A DNA stretch of 64,000 bases from Colwellia marinimaniae (GCF_002207865.1 NZ_BDQM01000016.1:18792-82791); one strand, 5' to 3'. Shown: positions 1 through 9,711, numbered from the stretch's first letter. Made by a program: numbers and translations. The notes: generated from the letters alone by a model not told the origin.

Positions 1-1
1 T

Positions 2-676
2 TTTGCCGAAGCAGGGCTATCAGGTGTTTTTGACGCCTTTTATAACTCCTTGTTGTGGCAATCAAATGCTGGTGAGTCACTTTTATATCGCCTTGCCGGC
101 TTTATACTGGCATTAATTTCAGTGTCTAAAGGCATAGCAACTGGGCAATATCGTCGGATATTTTTAGTTACTTTTATCTTAAGTGCTTTACTACTGGTGC
201 GTTCGTTCAGTGTTATTGGTCATACCGCCGAGATGAATTTGGCTTGGCAATTGTTATTGAATTTACATGTGCTACTCGTTTTCTGCTGGCTAGGCTCACT
301 TTGGCCGCTGTGGAAAGCCTGTGGAGCTTTATCTGCACCTGTTTTACATGATGTTATGCAGCAGTTTGGCTACTATGCCAGCTATATTGTTTCGCTCTTG
401 ATACTTTGTGGCTTGATGGTGGCTTATCAACTGTTTGGCTCAATAGCTAGCTTGTTTTTTACAAGTTATGGGCAAAGTTTTTTATTAAAACTTGCTTTAG
501 TCATGGGCATATTGTTGATCGCTGCGCAGCATAAATTTAACTTGGTCGCTAAACTAATAAAAAATGAGCAGGGTAAACAAGCCCTAGCTCGCTCTATTCA
601 ATGGGAGATGATTTTAGCCTTGGGAATTTTACTGACCACCACTTGGCTTACTACTGTCGTTGGACCTGATTATTAA
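2..676 (+). CDS. CopD-family membrane protein, C-terminal part (5' end outside window)
   Basis: The reading frame is open from the left window edge, so the true start lies outside and only about 224 C-terminal residues are visible. They form several hydrophobic helices. A GHTAEMNL segment is followed by a helix with LHVLLVFCWLGSLWPL, which matches the CopD domain pattern in which a conserved histidine and a W-L-G helix are linked to copper handling in the inner membrane. The following gene starts 35 nt downstream on the same strand and may be co-transcribed. The copper role is inferred from the family; substrate and full architecture cannot be judged from a fragment. Confidence 0.7.
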   Translation, partial: FAEAGLSGVFDAFYNSLLWQSNAGESLLYRLAGFILALISVSKGIATGQYRRIFLVTFILSALLLVRSFSVIGHTAEMNLAWQLLLNLHVLLVFCWLGSLWPLWKACGALSAPVLHDVMQQFGYYASYIVSLLILCGLMVAYQLFGSIASLFFTSYGQSFLLKLALVMGILLIAAQHKFNLVAKLIKNEQGKQALARSIQWEMILALGILLTTTWLTTVVGPDY

Positions 677-711
677 ATAAAAATTAAAAATTCACACAAA
701 AGAGAGAAGCT

Positions 712-1191
712 ATGAAAAGTTATAAATTACTATGTTTCACCGTACTATTTTCGGCCCTGGTACCGACCGCTTATGCCCATGACGATGCTAAAAAAGCACA
801 GACAAAGTCTAGTATGTTTATCGGCGTCGATACCATGGCGGCTAAGGTGGTTCAGCGTTTTCATCAGGCACTAAAGTCTGGCGATAAAGTTACTGCTCGG
901 CAGTTACTGGCAGACGATGTACAAATATTTGAAGGGGGCGGAGTAGAGCGCTCGGCTGATGAATATGCCAGTCATCATATGTTGTCAGATATGAAATATC
1001 TAGCAGCAGTAAATAGCAAAACATTAGAGCATAATGTCAAGGTTATGGGTAACACCGCGGTATCAATGTTTCGTAGTCAAACTACAGGGATGTTCAAAGG
1101 AAAAGAGCGTAATTACCAAAGCATGGAGACGCTGGTCTTAGAAAAACAACAGGGTGAATGGAAAATAATTCGTATCCATTGGTCTAATTAA
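712..1191 (+). CDS. Secreted SnoaL/NTF2-like (DUF4440-type) protein
   Basis: A 159-residue protein with a clear Sec signal peptide (basic start, hydrophobic core, AYA cleavage near residue 22). The mature part begins with a helix containing VVQRFHQALKSGD, then ARQLLADDVQIFEGGG, and ends with EWKIIRIHWSN. This layout is typical of the cone-shaped NTF2/SnoaL fold, as in DUF4440. Such domains bind small molecules or act as weak enzymes, so no reaction can be assigned. An AGAGAGAAG ribosome site sits just before the ATG. It follows the CopD-like gene closely, hinting at a shared periplasmic or copper context, but that link is only positional. Confidence 0.7.
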   Translation: MKSYKLLCFTVLFSALVPTAYAHDDAKKAQTKSSMFIGVDTMAAKVVQRFHQALKSGDKVTARQLLADDVQIFEGGGVERSADEYASHHMLSDMKYLAAVNSKTLEHNVKVMGNTAVSMFRSQTTGMFKGKERNYQSMETLVLEKQQGEWKIIRIHWSN

Positions 1192-1324
1192 ATAATCTGG
1201 GTAGATGTTACGCTAGCCGATTTTTGACTAACGGTTGCGTTTAATTCACCGGCAATAGACTTGCTATTGCCGGTGGATATCGGTTGAGTTAAATACAACG
1301 ATTAAGCTAGCGATAGCAGCATAG

Positions 1325-2893
1325 TTAATTTAAAAAGGTTTGATAGGCAAGGTTATCGCTTTCTTCTTGCCATTGATAACCCAGTGCATCAAGGTGTTTA
1401 AAAAATGCCTCTTGCTGATTTTTATCTAGATCAAAGCCGGCAAGTACTTGCCCAAAAGCTGCGCCATGATTACGATAATGAAATAGCGTGATATTCCAAT
1501 GTTCACCCATAGCATCTAAGAATTTCTCTAAGGCGCCTGGATGTTCAGGAAATTCAAAACTAAATAGTCGCTCTTTTTTACTGTCTTCTGCATTACTCGG
1601 ATTTTTACCGCCTATCATATAGCGAACATGTAATTTGGCTAACTCATTATCGGTAAAGTCTCTCACTTGATAGTTAGCACTAACTAAACCTTGCAGTAAC
1701 TCTTGGCGCTCTTGCACACTACCGTCTAAACGGACACCAACAAAAATTTCTGCGCTCGGTTTACCCGAATAGCGATAGTTAAACTCAGTAATTGTGCGGT
1801 TGCCTAATGCTTGGCAAAAACGTTTAAAACTGCCTTTTTCTTCTGGGATAGTCACCGCTAAAATGGCTTCTTTTTTCTCGCCGAGTTCACAACGCTCGGA
1901 GACATAGCGCAAGGTATGAAAGTTCATATTCGCGCCGGATAAAATCGCTGCTAGTTTTTCGTCGCCCTTGCTAGTTTGACAATATTTTTGTAAGCCAGCT
2001 AATGATAAAGCACCGGCAGGCTCAGCAATAACACGGGTTTGTTCAAAGATATCTTTTATTGAGGCACAAATTTCATCGGTAGAGACTGTCATGACTTCAT
2101 CACAATAATGCTGGATTAACTCGAAAGTGTGTGCACCAATACGTTTAACCGCGACACCATCAGCAAATAAGCCAACATGTTCCAGGTCAACAGGCTTGCC
2201 AGCGTCAAGGGCAGCTTTTAAACAAGCTGAGTCCTGAGCTTCCACCCCGATGATTTTTGTACTTGGACTTAATTGTTTTAAATATACTGCCATGCCAGCA
2301 AGTAAGCCACCGCCGCCGACAGGAATAAAAACCACATCGGCATTGGGTAACTGCTGTAATAGTTCTTTAGCGACTGTGCCTTGACCGGCAATAACCTCAA
2401 TATCATCAAAAGGATGAATAAGGGTTTTATTTTCGGCTTTGGCATACTCAATAGCAGCGGTTTGTGCTTCATTATAGCTATTACCAACTAAGCGTACTTC
2501 AGCGCCAAAACGTCGGACATTATCGACTTTAATCTCTGGGGTAGTCTTAGGCATAACTATGGTCGCTTTAATGCCTAACTTATTGGCCGCCAGTGCTAAG
2601 CCTTGCGCGTGATTACCGGCAGAGGCGGCAATCACACCATGAATACATTGCTCTTCACTTAGGCTATTGAGCTTATTGTAGGCACCGCGTAACTTAAACG
2701 AATGCACAGCTTGTTGATCTTCACGTTTTAAATAAATTTGGTTATTTAAGCGAGCAGATAATTTAGTGAGCTGCGTTAACTCGGTTTCAACCACAACATC
2801 ATAAATTGGCGCTAATAGAATACGTCTAAGGTAATCTAGTTGCGTTGCATGTTTTGCTTCTTGTGCCGAGAGTAGTGCCTGTGTTTCTGTCAT
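1325..2893 (-). CDS. ilvA: Threonine ammonia-lyase, biosynthetic (IlvA)
   Basis: Deaminates threonine to 2-oxobutanoate with PLP, the first committed step to isoleucine, in the cytoplasm. The N-terminal catalytic domain (about residues 20-330) has the lysine motif HSFKLRGAYN, the SAGNHAQG loop and the glycine-rich GGGGLLAG phosphate clamp. The C-terminal part carries two ACT-like regulatory repeats used for isoleucine feedback in the long biosynthetic form. Length is 522 aa, close to the enterobacterial 514. The ATG at 2893 is preferred over an upstream ATG at 2929 because a TAGGC-type site lies before it and MTETQ fits the family start. It follows ilvG-ilvM on the same strand after about 300 nt. 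Confidence 0.95.
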   Translation of the reverse strand: MTETQALLSAQEAKHATQLDYLRRILLAPIYDVVVETELTQLTKLSARLNNQIYLKREDQQAVHSFKLRGAYNKLNSLSEEQCIHGVIAASAGNHAQGLALAANKLGIKATIVMPKTTPEIKVDNVRRFGAEVRLVGNSYNEAQTAAIEYAKAENKTLIHPFDDIEVIAGQGTVAKELLQQLPNADVVFIPVGGGGLLAGMAVYLKQLSPSTKIIGVEAQDSACLKAALDAGKPVDLEHVGLFADGVAVKRIGAHTFELIQHYCDEVMTVSTDEICASIKDIFEQTRVIAEPAGALSLAGLQKYCQTSKGDEKLAAILSGANMNFHTLRYVSERCELGEKKEAILAVTIPEEKGSFKRFCQALGNRTITEFNYRYSGKPSAEIFVGVRLDGSVQERQELLQGLVSANYQVRDFTDNELAKLHVRYMIGGKNPSNAEDSKKERLFSFEFPEHPGALEKFLDAMGEHWNITLFHYRNHGAAFGQVLAGFDLDKNQQEAFFKHLDALGYQWQEESDNLAYQTFLN

Positions 2894-3195
2894 AGTATTG
2901 CCTAAAAAATATATCGCCATAGCGATCAATTGGAGTCGTTACGTATCAACTAAGCTCAAGTAGAACACGGTTAATTATTTGGCTTAAGCGCAGCTTTAGC
3001 AGCGCTCATAGCTAACATTGCTTCGCTACGATGAGCCATGTCTGTTTTTTGCGCCGTGGCAATTAAATAGCCATACCCAAGTATAAATTACCCAGCCATG
3101 TTCTTATACCTAGATGAGGATATGAGTGGTCAGCACATTTTCTAATAAAACTTCAGCTATGCTACTGGTGCTAACCTGTATGGCACTGCTGGTTT
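2894..3195 (-). other. ilvM-ilvA intergenic gap; possible coding remnant
   Basis: This 302-bp gap separates ilvM from ilvA, where enterobacteria carry ilvE and ilvD. On the minus strand there is a 38-codon open stretch (3087 down to the TAA at 2971) ending in MLAMSAAKAALKPNN. It lacks a start codon at its upstream end and looks like a protein C-terminus. I do not recognise it as IlvD or IlvE. No convincing terminator or strong promoter is visible, so ilvA may be read through from ilvGM. The remnant reading is weak and could be chance. Confidence 0.25.
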
Positions 3196-3459
3196 TTAAG
3201 CGCTACATTGCGGTATTTTTGTTGGGCTAGCGTCTACTTTGACATCCTTGATGTCGATCAATTTGTTAATTTGATCAATAAGCAGAGAAATAGGGCGATC
3301 ACTGCTGACAGTCATAGTAATAGTAGCAACATTATTACCGGTATTTACTTCGGCATTCATGGCATTAATTAAGAAGCCGCGATAACGAGTGACTTGTAAA
3401 ATTCGTTCTAGCACCACTTGTTTATCGTCAGCCATAATGACTAGTTGATACTTATTCAT
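3196..3459 (-). CDS. ilvM: Acetolactate synthase II small (regulatory) subunit
   Basis: An 87-residue single ACT-domain protein: a beta-alpha-beta start YQLVIMADDKQVVLERILQV, then the second repeat with ATITMTVSSDRPISLLIDQI. It is the small subunit that partners IlvG and raises its activity. The ATG at 3459 is chosen over an in-frame GTG at 3468. A GGAGG site embedded in the last codons of ilvG stands 9 nt before the ATG but directly abuts the GTG. The ilvG stop and this ATG are one base apart, so translation is probably coupled. Confidence 0.93.
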   Translation of the reverse strand: MNKYQLVIMADDKQVVLERILQVTRYRGFLINAMNAEVNTGNNVATITMTVSSDRPISLLIDQINKLIDIKDVKVDASPTKIPQCSA

Positions 3460-3460
3460 C

Positions 3461-5125
3461 TTAAACACCCTCCATCATTTTATCATTTGCGGTATTTGGC
3501 GGTACTAATGGCCAAACATTCTCTGTGGCATCAATTTTCACTTGTAAAAAATAAGGACCATCATGATCTAGCATCTCTTCAATGGCAGCTTTGACTTCAC
3601 TCTTTTTAGTGATCTTCTGTGATTTTATATCGAACGCCCTCGATAACATAACAAAGTCTGGGTTATCTGATAAATCTGTTTCACTTAATCTACCGTCAAA
3701 AAACAGGTCTTGCCATTGACGCACCATACCCAATTTTGCGTTATCAATCAGCACAATTTTTACCGGGATTTGGTAGCGTTTGATAGTAGCCAGCTCTTGA
3801 ATATTCATCATAATTGAGCCATCACCCGAGATAACAATAACGGTATCGTGCGGTCGTGATATTTGCGCGCCAATCGCTGCCGGTAAACCAAAACCCATAG
3901 TACCCATGCCGCCACTGGTTAAAAAGTTACTTGGATCATCAAAGCTCATATGCTGTGCAGCCCACATTTGATGTTGGCCAACATCCGTGGTTACACACGT
4001 GTTACTTGGCATTAAATCACTTACGGTTTTTAATAGCGCTGGGGCATAAATATTGTCGCCTGGATGATCATAGCGCCAAGCAAAATCAGTTTTCATTTGC
4101 TGTACTTTCTGTTGCCATGCTTTGATTGCTAGCGGCATAGTTAGTAGTGGTAAATTGCCTTTTAAATCACCTAAAATGGCAGCATCAGCGGTGCGGCGTT
4201 TATTAATTTCAGCGGTATCAATATCAAAATGAATAACCTTGGCATGTGGAGCAAACTCATCTAGTTTACCGGTAACTCGGTCATCAAAACGAGCGCCAAC
4301 CACCACTAATAAATCACTTTCCTGCACGGCAATGTTGGCCGCTTTAGTACCGTGCATGCCTAACATGCCCAGGTAGTTGTCATTATCAGGGTTAATTGCA
4401 CCTAAGCCCTTTAAGGTTGAGACACTTGGCATGCCGGTTTTATTAGCAAACTCTCGAACTTCATCGATAGCACTGGCCATACCGACACCGCCACCTACGT
4501 ACAATATAGGCTGTTTGGCATGGGTTAATAATTCAAGGGCTTTACTGATATCAGCCAGCGGTAATTTAACCTTGTTTTTTAAGTGCGATAATTTGTCGAA
4601 ACGTTGAGTTACTGCGGCTAATTGTATGTCTTTTGGAATATCTACCAGTACTGGGCCATGGCGACCTTCCAGAGCAATTTCAAAGGCTTGATATAAAACT
4701 TCTTCAAGATCATTAATATCGGTTACTTGAAAAGAATGCTTAGTACAAGCAAGGGATAAACCAAAAATGTCAATTTCTTGAAACGCATCACTACCCATAG
4801 CAGAAGTAGGAACTTGACCGGTAATGGCAACAATAGGAATTGAGTCGGCCAATGCATCGGCAAGACCAGTGATTAAGTTTGTTGCCCCTGGACCTGAGGT
4901 AGCAAAACAGACACCTACTTTGCCGGCAGCACGGGCATAACCAACCGCAGAAAATGCTGCTCCTTGCTCATGACGGCATAAAAAATGTTTCACATCACTG
5001 TCGTATAAAGCGTCATAAATCGGCATTATGGCGCCACCGGGGTAGCCAAAAACGTGCTGTACGCCATGTTCTTTTAACACTTCAAATAATAATGCGCTGC
5101 CTGTTAGCGTTTTACTCTCGGTCAT
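3461..5125 (-). CDS. ilvG: Acetolactate synthase II large subunit
   Basis: Thiamine-diphosphate and FAD enzyme that condenses pyruvate with pyruvate or 2-oxobutanoate, the first common step to valine, leucine and isoleucine. Residues 27-54 contain the FGYPGGAI...RHEQGAA region with the catalytic glutamate E53. The ThDP/Mg motif starts at G434 (GDGSIMMN, followed by the paired asparagine of LIDN). Length is 554 aa, normal for the catalytic subunit. The gene is intact, without the frameshift known from E. coli K-12. It sits behind the ilvL leader and attenuator and is followed one base later by ilvM. Confidence 0.96.
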   Translation of the reverse strand: MTESKTLTGSALLFEVLKEHGVQHVFGYPGGAIMPIYDALYDSDVKHFLCRHEQGAAFSAVGYARAAGKVGVCFATSGPGATNLITGLADALADSIPIVAITGQVPTSAMGSDAFQEIDIFGLSLACTKHSFQVTDINDLEEVLYQAFEIALEGRHGPVLVDIPKDIQLAAVTQRFDKLSHLKNKVKLPLADISKALELLTHAKQPILYVGGGVGMASAIDEVREFANKTGMPSVSTLKGLGAINPDNDNYLGMLGMHGTKAANIAVQESDLLVVVGARFDDRVTGKLDEFAPHAKVIHFDIDTAEINKRRTADAAILGDLKGNLPLLTMPLAIKAWQQKVQQMKTDFAWRYDHPGDNIYAPALLKTVSDLMPSNTCVTTDVGQHQMWAAQHMSFDDPSNFLTSGGMGTMGFGLPAAIGAQISRPHDTVIVISGDGSIMMNIQELATIKRYQIPVKIVLIDNAKLGMVRQWQDLFFDGRLSETDLSDNPDFVMLSRAFDIKSQKITKKSEVKAAIEEMLDHDGPYFLQVKIDATENVWPLVPPNTANDKMMEGV

Positions 5126-5213
5126 GATGATTCCAACTGTTATCTTGTTAATGTCTATATTGTCAGCGTTTTATATTTTAATAAAATGCATAATAAAATT
5201 TAGTAACAAAGTA

Positions 5214-5252
5214 CTAAAAAGAAAACCCTCGGTTCTTGCGAAGCGAGGGTTT
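5214..5252 (-). terminator. ilv attenuator: rho-independent terminator
   Basis: On the minus strand a 9-bp stem, AAACCCTCG (5252-5244) with CGAGGGTTT (5231-5223), closes a 12-nt loop and is followed by TTTTCTTTTT. It lies between the ilvL stop codon and ilvG, about 90 nt before the ilvG start. Its upstream arm is also complementary to the end of the ilvL coding region, which is what a transcription attenuator needs. Confidence 0.88.
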
Positions 5253-5295
5253 GTTATTTGTTTGCATATTTTTCTTTCGCTCAACAAAACCCTCG
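5244..5295 (-). promoter_or_regulatory. ilv antiterminator pairing (segments 2:3)
   Basis: The end of ilvL (minus strand, 5295-5283, CGAGGGTTTTGTT) can pair with 5255-5244 (AACAAACCCTCG): nine pairs, a one-base bulge, then three more. This pairing uses the same arm as the terminator, so the two structures exclude each other. A ribosome stalled on the Ile/Leu/Val run would leave segment 2 free and favour antitermination. A ribosome reaching the stop codon would cover segment 2 and let the terminator form. Confidence 0.8.
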
Positions 5296-5355
5296 AGATG
5301 ATCTAATAATCACCACGACGAGAAGGTTAATAATAATTGAGTTGAATTTATGCAT
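5281..5355 (-). CDS. ilvL: ilvGM operon leader peptide IlvL
   Basis: A 24-residue reading frame on the minus strand, ATG at 5355 to TGA at 5281, with an AGAGA-type ribosome site before it. Its middle is IIINLLVVVII: nine of these eleven residues are Ile, Leu or Val, and the tenth and eleventh positions are again Ile. These are the regulatory amino acids of ilv attenuation. The peptide has no expected activity; its translation reports aminoacyl-tRNA supply. The position between a promoter and a terminator upstream of ilvG is the same as in E. coli, although the sequence outside the control codons differs. Confidence 0.88.
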   Translation of the reverse strand: MHKFNSIIINLLVVVIIRSSRGFC

Positions 5356-5431
5356 TTTATCTCTTTACTGGATTTATTTTGCGTCGTCTAATTTTTGTTA
5401 TTTTTATGTTCAGCGTCGCTTACTTATTAAA

Positions 5432-5461
5432 TTAGTACCATAGCTCTAATCCTATGTGCAA
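5432..5461 (-). promoter_or_regulatory. Candidate sigma-70 promoter of ilvLGM
   Basis: On the minus strand TTGCAC (5461-5456) and TACTAA (5437-5432) are 18 bp apart, giving a start near 5425 and a leader of about 300 nt before ilvG. The match is moderate and the call rests mainly on its position upstream of ilvL. Confidence 0.4.
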
Positions 5462-5568
5462 GTTTTTTTGTTATAGCTTTTTTGTGTGCTAATCGACAAT
5501 AGGTAATAAACCCATTTCATCATATTTGAACTACACTGGAAAAATGGAATCAATAAAATGGAACTTTT

Positions 5569-7092
5569 ATGTCACTTTCCTGTGTGTATAGTCGAGCTCG
5601 AGTTGGTCTTGAATCTCCTCTCGTTACTGTTGAAGTTCACCTAGCGAATGGCCTGCCGGCATTCAATATTGTTGGTTTACCAGAAACCTCGGTAAAAGAA
5701 GCAAAAGATCGAGTACGTAGTGCCATTATCAACTGCGGCTATGAGTTTCCCGCTAAGCGCATCACTATCAACTTAGCACCGGCCGACCTACCCAAGGAAG
5801 GCGGCCGCTTTGATTTACCTATTGCTGTTGGTATTCTCGCGGCGTCCGAGCAGTTACCACCAGTGGATTTATCCCAATATGAATTTGCCGGTGAATTGGC
5901 TTTATCGGGTGAACTCAGAGCCATTGTTGGTGAAATCCCTGTCGCTATGGCATGTAGTCAAAGTCAGCGAACCTTGATAATTCCCATGCAAAACACCGAG
6001 CAAGCTAGTTGGGTCAAGCAAGCAAAAATTCATGGCATTAGCCATTTAACCCAGTTGTTTCCACACTTTGCCGGTCAAAAAGTTTTACCCTTGGTTACTG
6101 AACAGCTCATTGCCGAAGAGTTGGGTGGACAAGGGTTAGATATGAGTGATGTCATGGGCCAGCCCTTGGCAAAACGTGCTTTAGAAATGGCCGCCAGTGG
6201 GGGTCATAATTTATTGTTTATCGGTCCGCCGGGAACAGGGAAAACCATGTTAGCCAGTCGTTTAGCAGGAATTCTACCGCCAATGACCGAGCAAGAAGCA
6301 CTAGAAGTCGCTGCTATTCAATCGATTAGCCATCATGAGATTACTCGTAACTCTTGGTTTACTCGACCGTTTCGTGCCCCTCATCACACGGCTTCGTCAG
6401 CTGCTTTAGTGGGCGGTGGCAGTCAGCCTAAGCCTGGGGAAATTACTTTAGCGCACAATGGCGTGCTGTTTTTAGATGAATTGCCTGAGTTTGAACGAAA
6501 AGTATTAGACGTACTACGTGAGCCAATGGAATCGGGAGAAGTCACTATCTCGCGAGCTTTGCACAAACAATGTTTTCCAGCACGTTTTCAACTGATTGCT
6601 GCGATGAACCCTAGCCCTACGGGTTTTTATAACGATAAGCGCAGTACCCCAGAGCAAGTGTTGCGCTATTTAAATCGTTTATCGGGGCCATTTCTTGATC
6701 GAATTGATATTCAAATTGAAGTGGCCAGATTACCTCGCGGTACCTGGGCACAGAGCAGTCAAAAAAATGAAACAAGTGTCCAAATACAACAGCGAGTGCA
6801 AGCCTGTCGGGCGATTCAGTTACAAAGACAAGGCAAAGCTAATGCTCATATCAGCAGTCGGGAGTTGAAACAATATTGCCAGTTAACTGCTGATGACAAT
6901 GAATTTTTAGAGCTAGCGGTAGAAAAATTGGGTTTATCAACCCGTGCACACCATAAAATTTTAAAAATCTCTCGTACGCTAGCGGATATGGAAAAATCGC
7001 CAGAAATTCTTCGCAAGCACTTGACCGAAGCGTTATCTTATCGGGCGATGGATCGGTTGTTACGTCACTTAACCAGCGCAATTGCCGTTTGA
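5569..7092 (+). CDS. comM: ComM/YifB family AAA+ ATPase (Mg-chelatase-like)
   Basis: A 507-residue protein with the ComM layout: an N-terminal Lon-like subdomain starting SLSCVYSRARVGLESPLVTVEVHLANG, a central AAA+ module with Walker A GPPGTGKT (from about residue 219) and Walker B LFLDELPEF (about 299), and a C-terminal Mg-chelatase-type helical domain. In naturally competent bacteria ComM is a hexameric branch-migration helicase that helps integrate incoming single-stranded DNA. It is divergent from ilvLGM, the same neighbourhood as yifB in E. coli. No other competence gene is in the window, so actual transformability is unknown. Confidence 0.93.
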   Translation: MSLSCVYSRARVGLESPLVTVEVHLANGLPAFNIVGLPETSVKEAKDRVRSAIINCGYEFPAKRITINLAPADLPKEGGRFDLPIAVGILAASEQLPPVDLSQYEFAGELALSGELRAIVGEIPVAMACSQSQRTLIIPMQNTEQASWVKQAKIHGISHLTQLFPHFAGQKVLPLVTEQLIAEELGGQGLDMSDVMGQPLAKRALEMAASGGHNLLFIGPPGTGKTMLASRLAGILPPMTEQEALEVAAIQSISHHEITRNSWFTRPFRAPHHTASSAALVGGGSQPKPGEITLAHNGVLFLDELPEFERKVLDVLREPMESGEVTISRALHKQCFPARFQLIAAMNPSPTGFYNDKRSTPEQVLRYLNRLSGPFLDRIDIQIEVARLPRGTWAQSSQKNETSVQIQQRVQACRAIQLQRQGKANAHISSRELKQYCQLTADDNEFLELAVEKLGLSTRAHHKILKISRTLADMEKSPEILRKHLTEALSYRAMDRLLRHLTSAIAV

Positions 7093-7107
7093 TTTAAGCT
7101 GGGTATG

Positions 7108-7986
7108 TTAAGAAATCGCCTGAAAAAAGGCTTTAATGAGTGGCTGGGCTTTTGATTGATTCAAACAACAAACGCCAAGTTCGAACGGCTCTATTTCGCC
7201 GATATTCGCGAGATTTCTCACTTTATCTTTTACCGGGCTGTTATCCACCACCACTTGCGGCACTATGCCAACGCCACAACCTAAAGCAACCATACTGACC
7301 AAGGCTTCATGTCCTGAAACCGTGGCGTAGATCATAGGTTTGCCTTGCTGTTTTTTACGATACCAGAGTTCAAATCGTTTTCGAGCGGCACCATGTTCGG
7401 GCAAAATTATCGGAATTTTTGACCAAGTAAGTACGTTTTCACTCAGCTGCTGCTGTACTTTACACGCCATAGTTGGCGCAATCACCGCCATGGCTATGGT
7501 ATCTAAGTGATGAAAGTAAACACTACGAGGTAACTGCTCTGGTGCGGCAGCGATAGCAAAATCAACGGATTGATTTTGTACTTGTTCCAGGGCATCAGCA
7601 GCATCACCCGTGGTTAACATGATCTCTACCAAAGGATGGCGAGCACGAAATCGTTCCAGCAAGGGCGGTAAATGGCTGTACGCCGCGGTAACCGAACAGT
7701 AAATATGAAGTTTCCCGGTTAGCTCAATTTGTTTTTCAGCAAGAGATTGCTTAAAACTATGCCATTGCTCAAGCTGTTGCTCGGCATAAATTTTGAATTT
7801 TTTGCCAATATCGGTAAGTACCACAGTGCGATTGTCGCGATGTAATAACTCACCGCCGACTTCATCTTCCAGTCGTTGAATTGCCCGACTCAGTGTGGAT
7901 GGGCTAATGTGATGAGCACGTGCCGTTTTAGCAAAGTGTAAACTTTGGCTCAAATGGCTAAACATCGCTAGTGCTTTTTGATCCAT
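7108..7986 (-). CDS. ilvY: LysR-type activator of ilvC (IlvY)
   Basis: A 292-residue LysR regulator. The N-terminal winged helix-turn-helix includes HFAKTARAHHISPSTLSRAIQ and RDNRTVVLT, closely resembling E. coli IlvY. The C-terminal part is the two-lobed effector domain, which in IlvY senses acetolactate or acetohydroxybutyrate. ATG at 7986 is chosen because MDQKAL aligns with the family start, although the frame stays open 33 codons further upstream. It is divergent from ilvC and convergent with comM (15-nt gap). Regulation of ilvC and itself from the shared intergenic operator is the expected behaviour. Confidence 0.92.
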   Translation of the reverse strand: MDQKALAMFSHLSQSLHFAKTARAHHISPSTLSRAIQRLEDEVGGELLHRDNRTVVLTDIGKKFKIYAEQQLEQWHSFKQSLAEKQIELTGKLHIYCSVTAAYSHLPPLLERFRARHPLVEIMLTTGDAADALEQVQNQSVDFAIAAAPEQLPRSVYFHHLDTIAMAVIAPTMACKVQQQLSENVLTWSKIPIILPEHGAARKRFELWYRKKQQGKPMIYATVSGHEALVSMVALGCGVGIVPQVVVDNSPVKDKVRNLANIGEIEPFELGVCCLNQSKAQPLIKAFFQAIS

Positions 7987-8034
7987 GACTTTCCGTAGGC
8001 GTGATTTTAATCGCGCAGGTATATTTATATAGTT

Positions 8035-8102
8035 CGTTGCAAAAAACGCAACGTGATGGTGCGAATATATCACTTTTTGCAACAAGAAGGCTAGGTTATG
8101 AT
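8035..8102 (+). promoter_or_regulatory. ilvY-ilvC operator and ilvC promoter region
   Basis: CGTTGC at 8035-8040 and GCAACG at 8048-8053 form an inverted repeat with a 7-bp spacer. Its core TGC-N7-GCA fits the LysR T-N11-A box. A second half-like site on the opposite strand (GTTGCAAAAA, 8083-8074) repeats the same half. A TATGAT -10 lies at 8097-8102 with a poor -35 overlapped by the second site. That arrangement suits a promoter needing IlvY for activation. Confidence 0.65.
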
Positions 8103-8193
8103 GTTTACATGGTAAAAAACATGGTAAAAAGTATCGTCAGAAAGCTGACTTTGTTTTTAACTAATATCCAGAACAAAATTTAAAGGAATCAAC

Positions 8194-9675
8194 ATGAGCA
8201 ATTATTTCAATACCTTAAGCCTACGTGAAAAGTTAGGTCAATTAGGCCAATGTCGTTTTATGCAACGTGAAGAATTCAGTGATGGCTGTAACTTCATCAA
8301 AGACTGGAACATTGTTATTGTTGGTTGTGGTTCACAAGGTTTAAACCAAGGTTTAAACATGCGTGATTCTGGTTTAAATATTTCTTATGCGCTACGTGAT
8401 GCAGCGATCAGCGAGAAGCGTCAATCATGGCAGTGGGCTACTGAAAATGGTTTTACTGTTGGCAACTATGCAGAATTGATTCCGCAAGCCGATTTAGTAT
8501 TAAACCTAACACCTGACAAACAACATACTTCTGCCGTTACTGCGGTCATGCCGTTGATGAAGCAAGGCGCTACGCTGTCTTACTCACATGGTTTTAATAT
8601 TGTTGAAGAAGGCATGCAAGTTCGCCCTGATATCACCGTGGTTATGGTGGCGCCTAAGTGTCCAGGTACTGAAGTACGTGAAGAGTATAAACGTGGTTTT
8701 GGTGTACCAACACTTATCGCCGTTCATCCAGAAAATGATCCACAAGGTAACGGTTTAGCCATTGCGAAGGCTTATGCCAGTGCCACTGGTGGTGATAGAG
8801 CGGGTGTTTTACAGTCATCATTCATTGCTGAAGTTAAGTCTGACTTAATGGGTGAGCAAACCATTCTTTGTGGTATGTTGCAAACGGCTGCGGTATTAGG
8901 TCACCAGCAATTAGTCGCCCAAGGCATGGATGCAGCTTATGCGCGTAAATTATTACAATACGGCTTAGAGACAACTACTGAAGGTCTTAAGCATGGTGGC
9001 ATCACTAACATGATGGACAGATTATCAAACCCGGCGAAAATAAAAGCCTTTGATATGTCAGAAGAATTAAAAGTGATTTTACGTCCGTTATTTGAAAAAC
9101 ATATGGATGATATTATTGAAGGTCACTTCTCGAAAACTATGATGGCAGATTGGGCTAATGATGATATTAACTTATTAACATGGCGTGCAGAAACTGCTGA
9201 GTCTACCTTTGAATTAGCCGCTGATTGCGAAACAGAAATTACTGAACAAGAGTATTACGACAAGGGAATTTTCGTCATTGCTATGATCAAAGCCGGCGTT
9301 GAACTTGCTTTTGAAGCTATGGTTGAGGCTGGCATTGTTGAAGAGTCGGCTTATTACGAGTCACTGCATGAAACACCATTAATTGCTAACTGTATTGCGC
9401 GTAACAAGCTATACGAAATGAACGTGGTTATTTCTGATACTGCCGAATATGGCAACTACTTATTTACCCATGCAGCAGTACCCTTGCTTGCAGATTTTAC
9501 GCAAAAATTAACCCTTGAAGAATTAGGCGAAGGGTTCAAAGATAGCTCAAATAATGTTGATAATGCTCGTTTAATTGAAGTAAACGAAGCTATTCGCAGT
9601 CATGGTGTTGAAGTGATTGGTAAAAAATTGCGTGGTTACATGAAAGATATGAAGAAAATTGCTAGTGCAAAATAA
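8194..9675 (+). CDS. ilvC: Ketol-acid reductoisomerase (class II)
   Basis: Converts acetolactate or acetohydroxybutyrate to the dihydroxy acids using NADPH and Mg2+. The Rossmann motif VGCGSQG spans about residues 43-49. The protein is 493 aa with a duplicated C-terminal knotted domain, so it is the long class II form found in enterics and relatives. An AAAGGA ribosome site precedes the ATG. It is transcribed divergently from ilvY, separate from ilvGMA, and ends at a hairpin terminator. Confidence 0.97.
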   Translation: MSNYFNTLSLREKLGQLGQCRFMQREEFSDGCNFIKDWNIVIVGCGSQGLNQGLNMRDSGLNISYALRDAAISEKRQSWQWATENGFTVGNYAELIPQADLVLNLTPDKQHTSAVTAVMPLMKQGATLSYSHGFNIVEEGMQVRPDITVVMVAPKCPGTEVREEYKRGFGVPTLIAVHPENDPQGNGLAIAKAYASATGGDRAGVLQSSFIAEVKSDLMGEQTILCGMLQTAAVLGHQQLVAQGMDAAYARKLLQYGLETTTEGLKHGGITNMMDRLSNPAKIKAFDMSEELKVILRPLFEKHMDDIIEGHFSKTMMADWANDDINLLTWRAETAESTFELAADCETEITEQEYYDKGIFVIAMIKAGVELAFEAMVEAGIVEESAYYESLHETPLIANCIARNKLYEMNVVISDTAEYGNYLFTHAAVPLLADFTQKLTLEELGEGFKDSSNNVDNARLIEVNEAIRSHGVEVIGKKLRGYMKDMKKIASAK

Positions 9676-9711
9676 TACTCGTATCTTGAAGTAGAGCGAG
9701 TATAAGTAACT

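Noticed and set aside
2894..3195. Separate strong promoter for ilvA
   Set aside because: Only weak -35/-10-like matches (CTGACC, TATAAG at 19 bp) were found, so it cannot be supported.
3461..5125. Frameshifted or inactive ilvG as in E. coli K-12
   Set aside because: The frame is continuous over 554 residues with all cofactor motifs.
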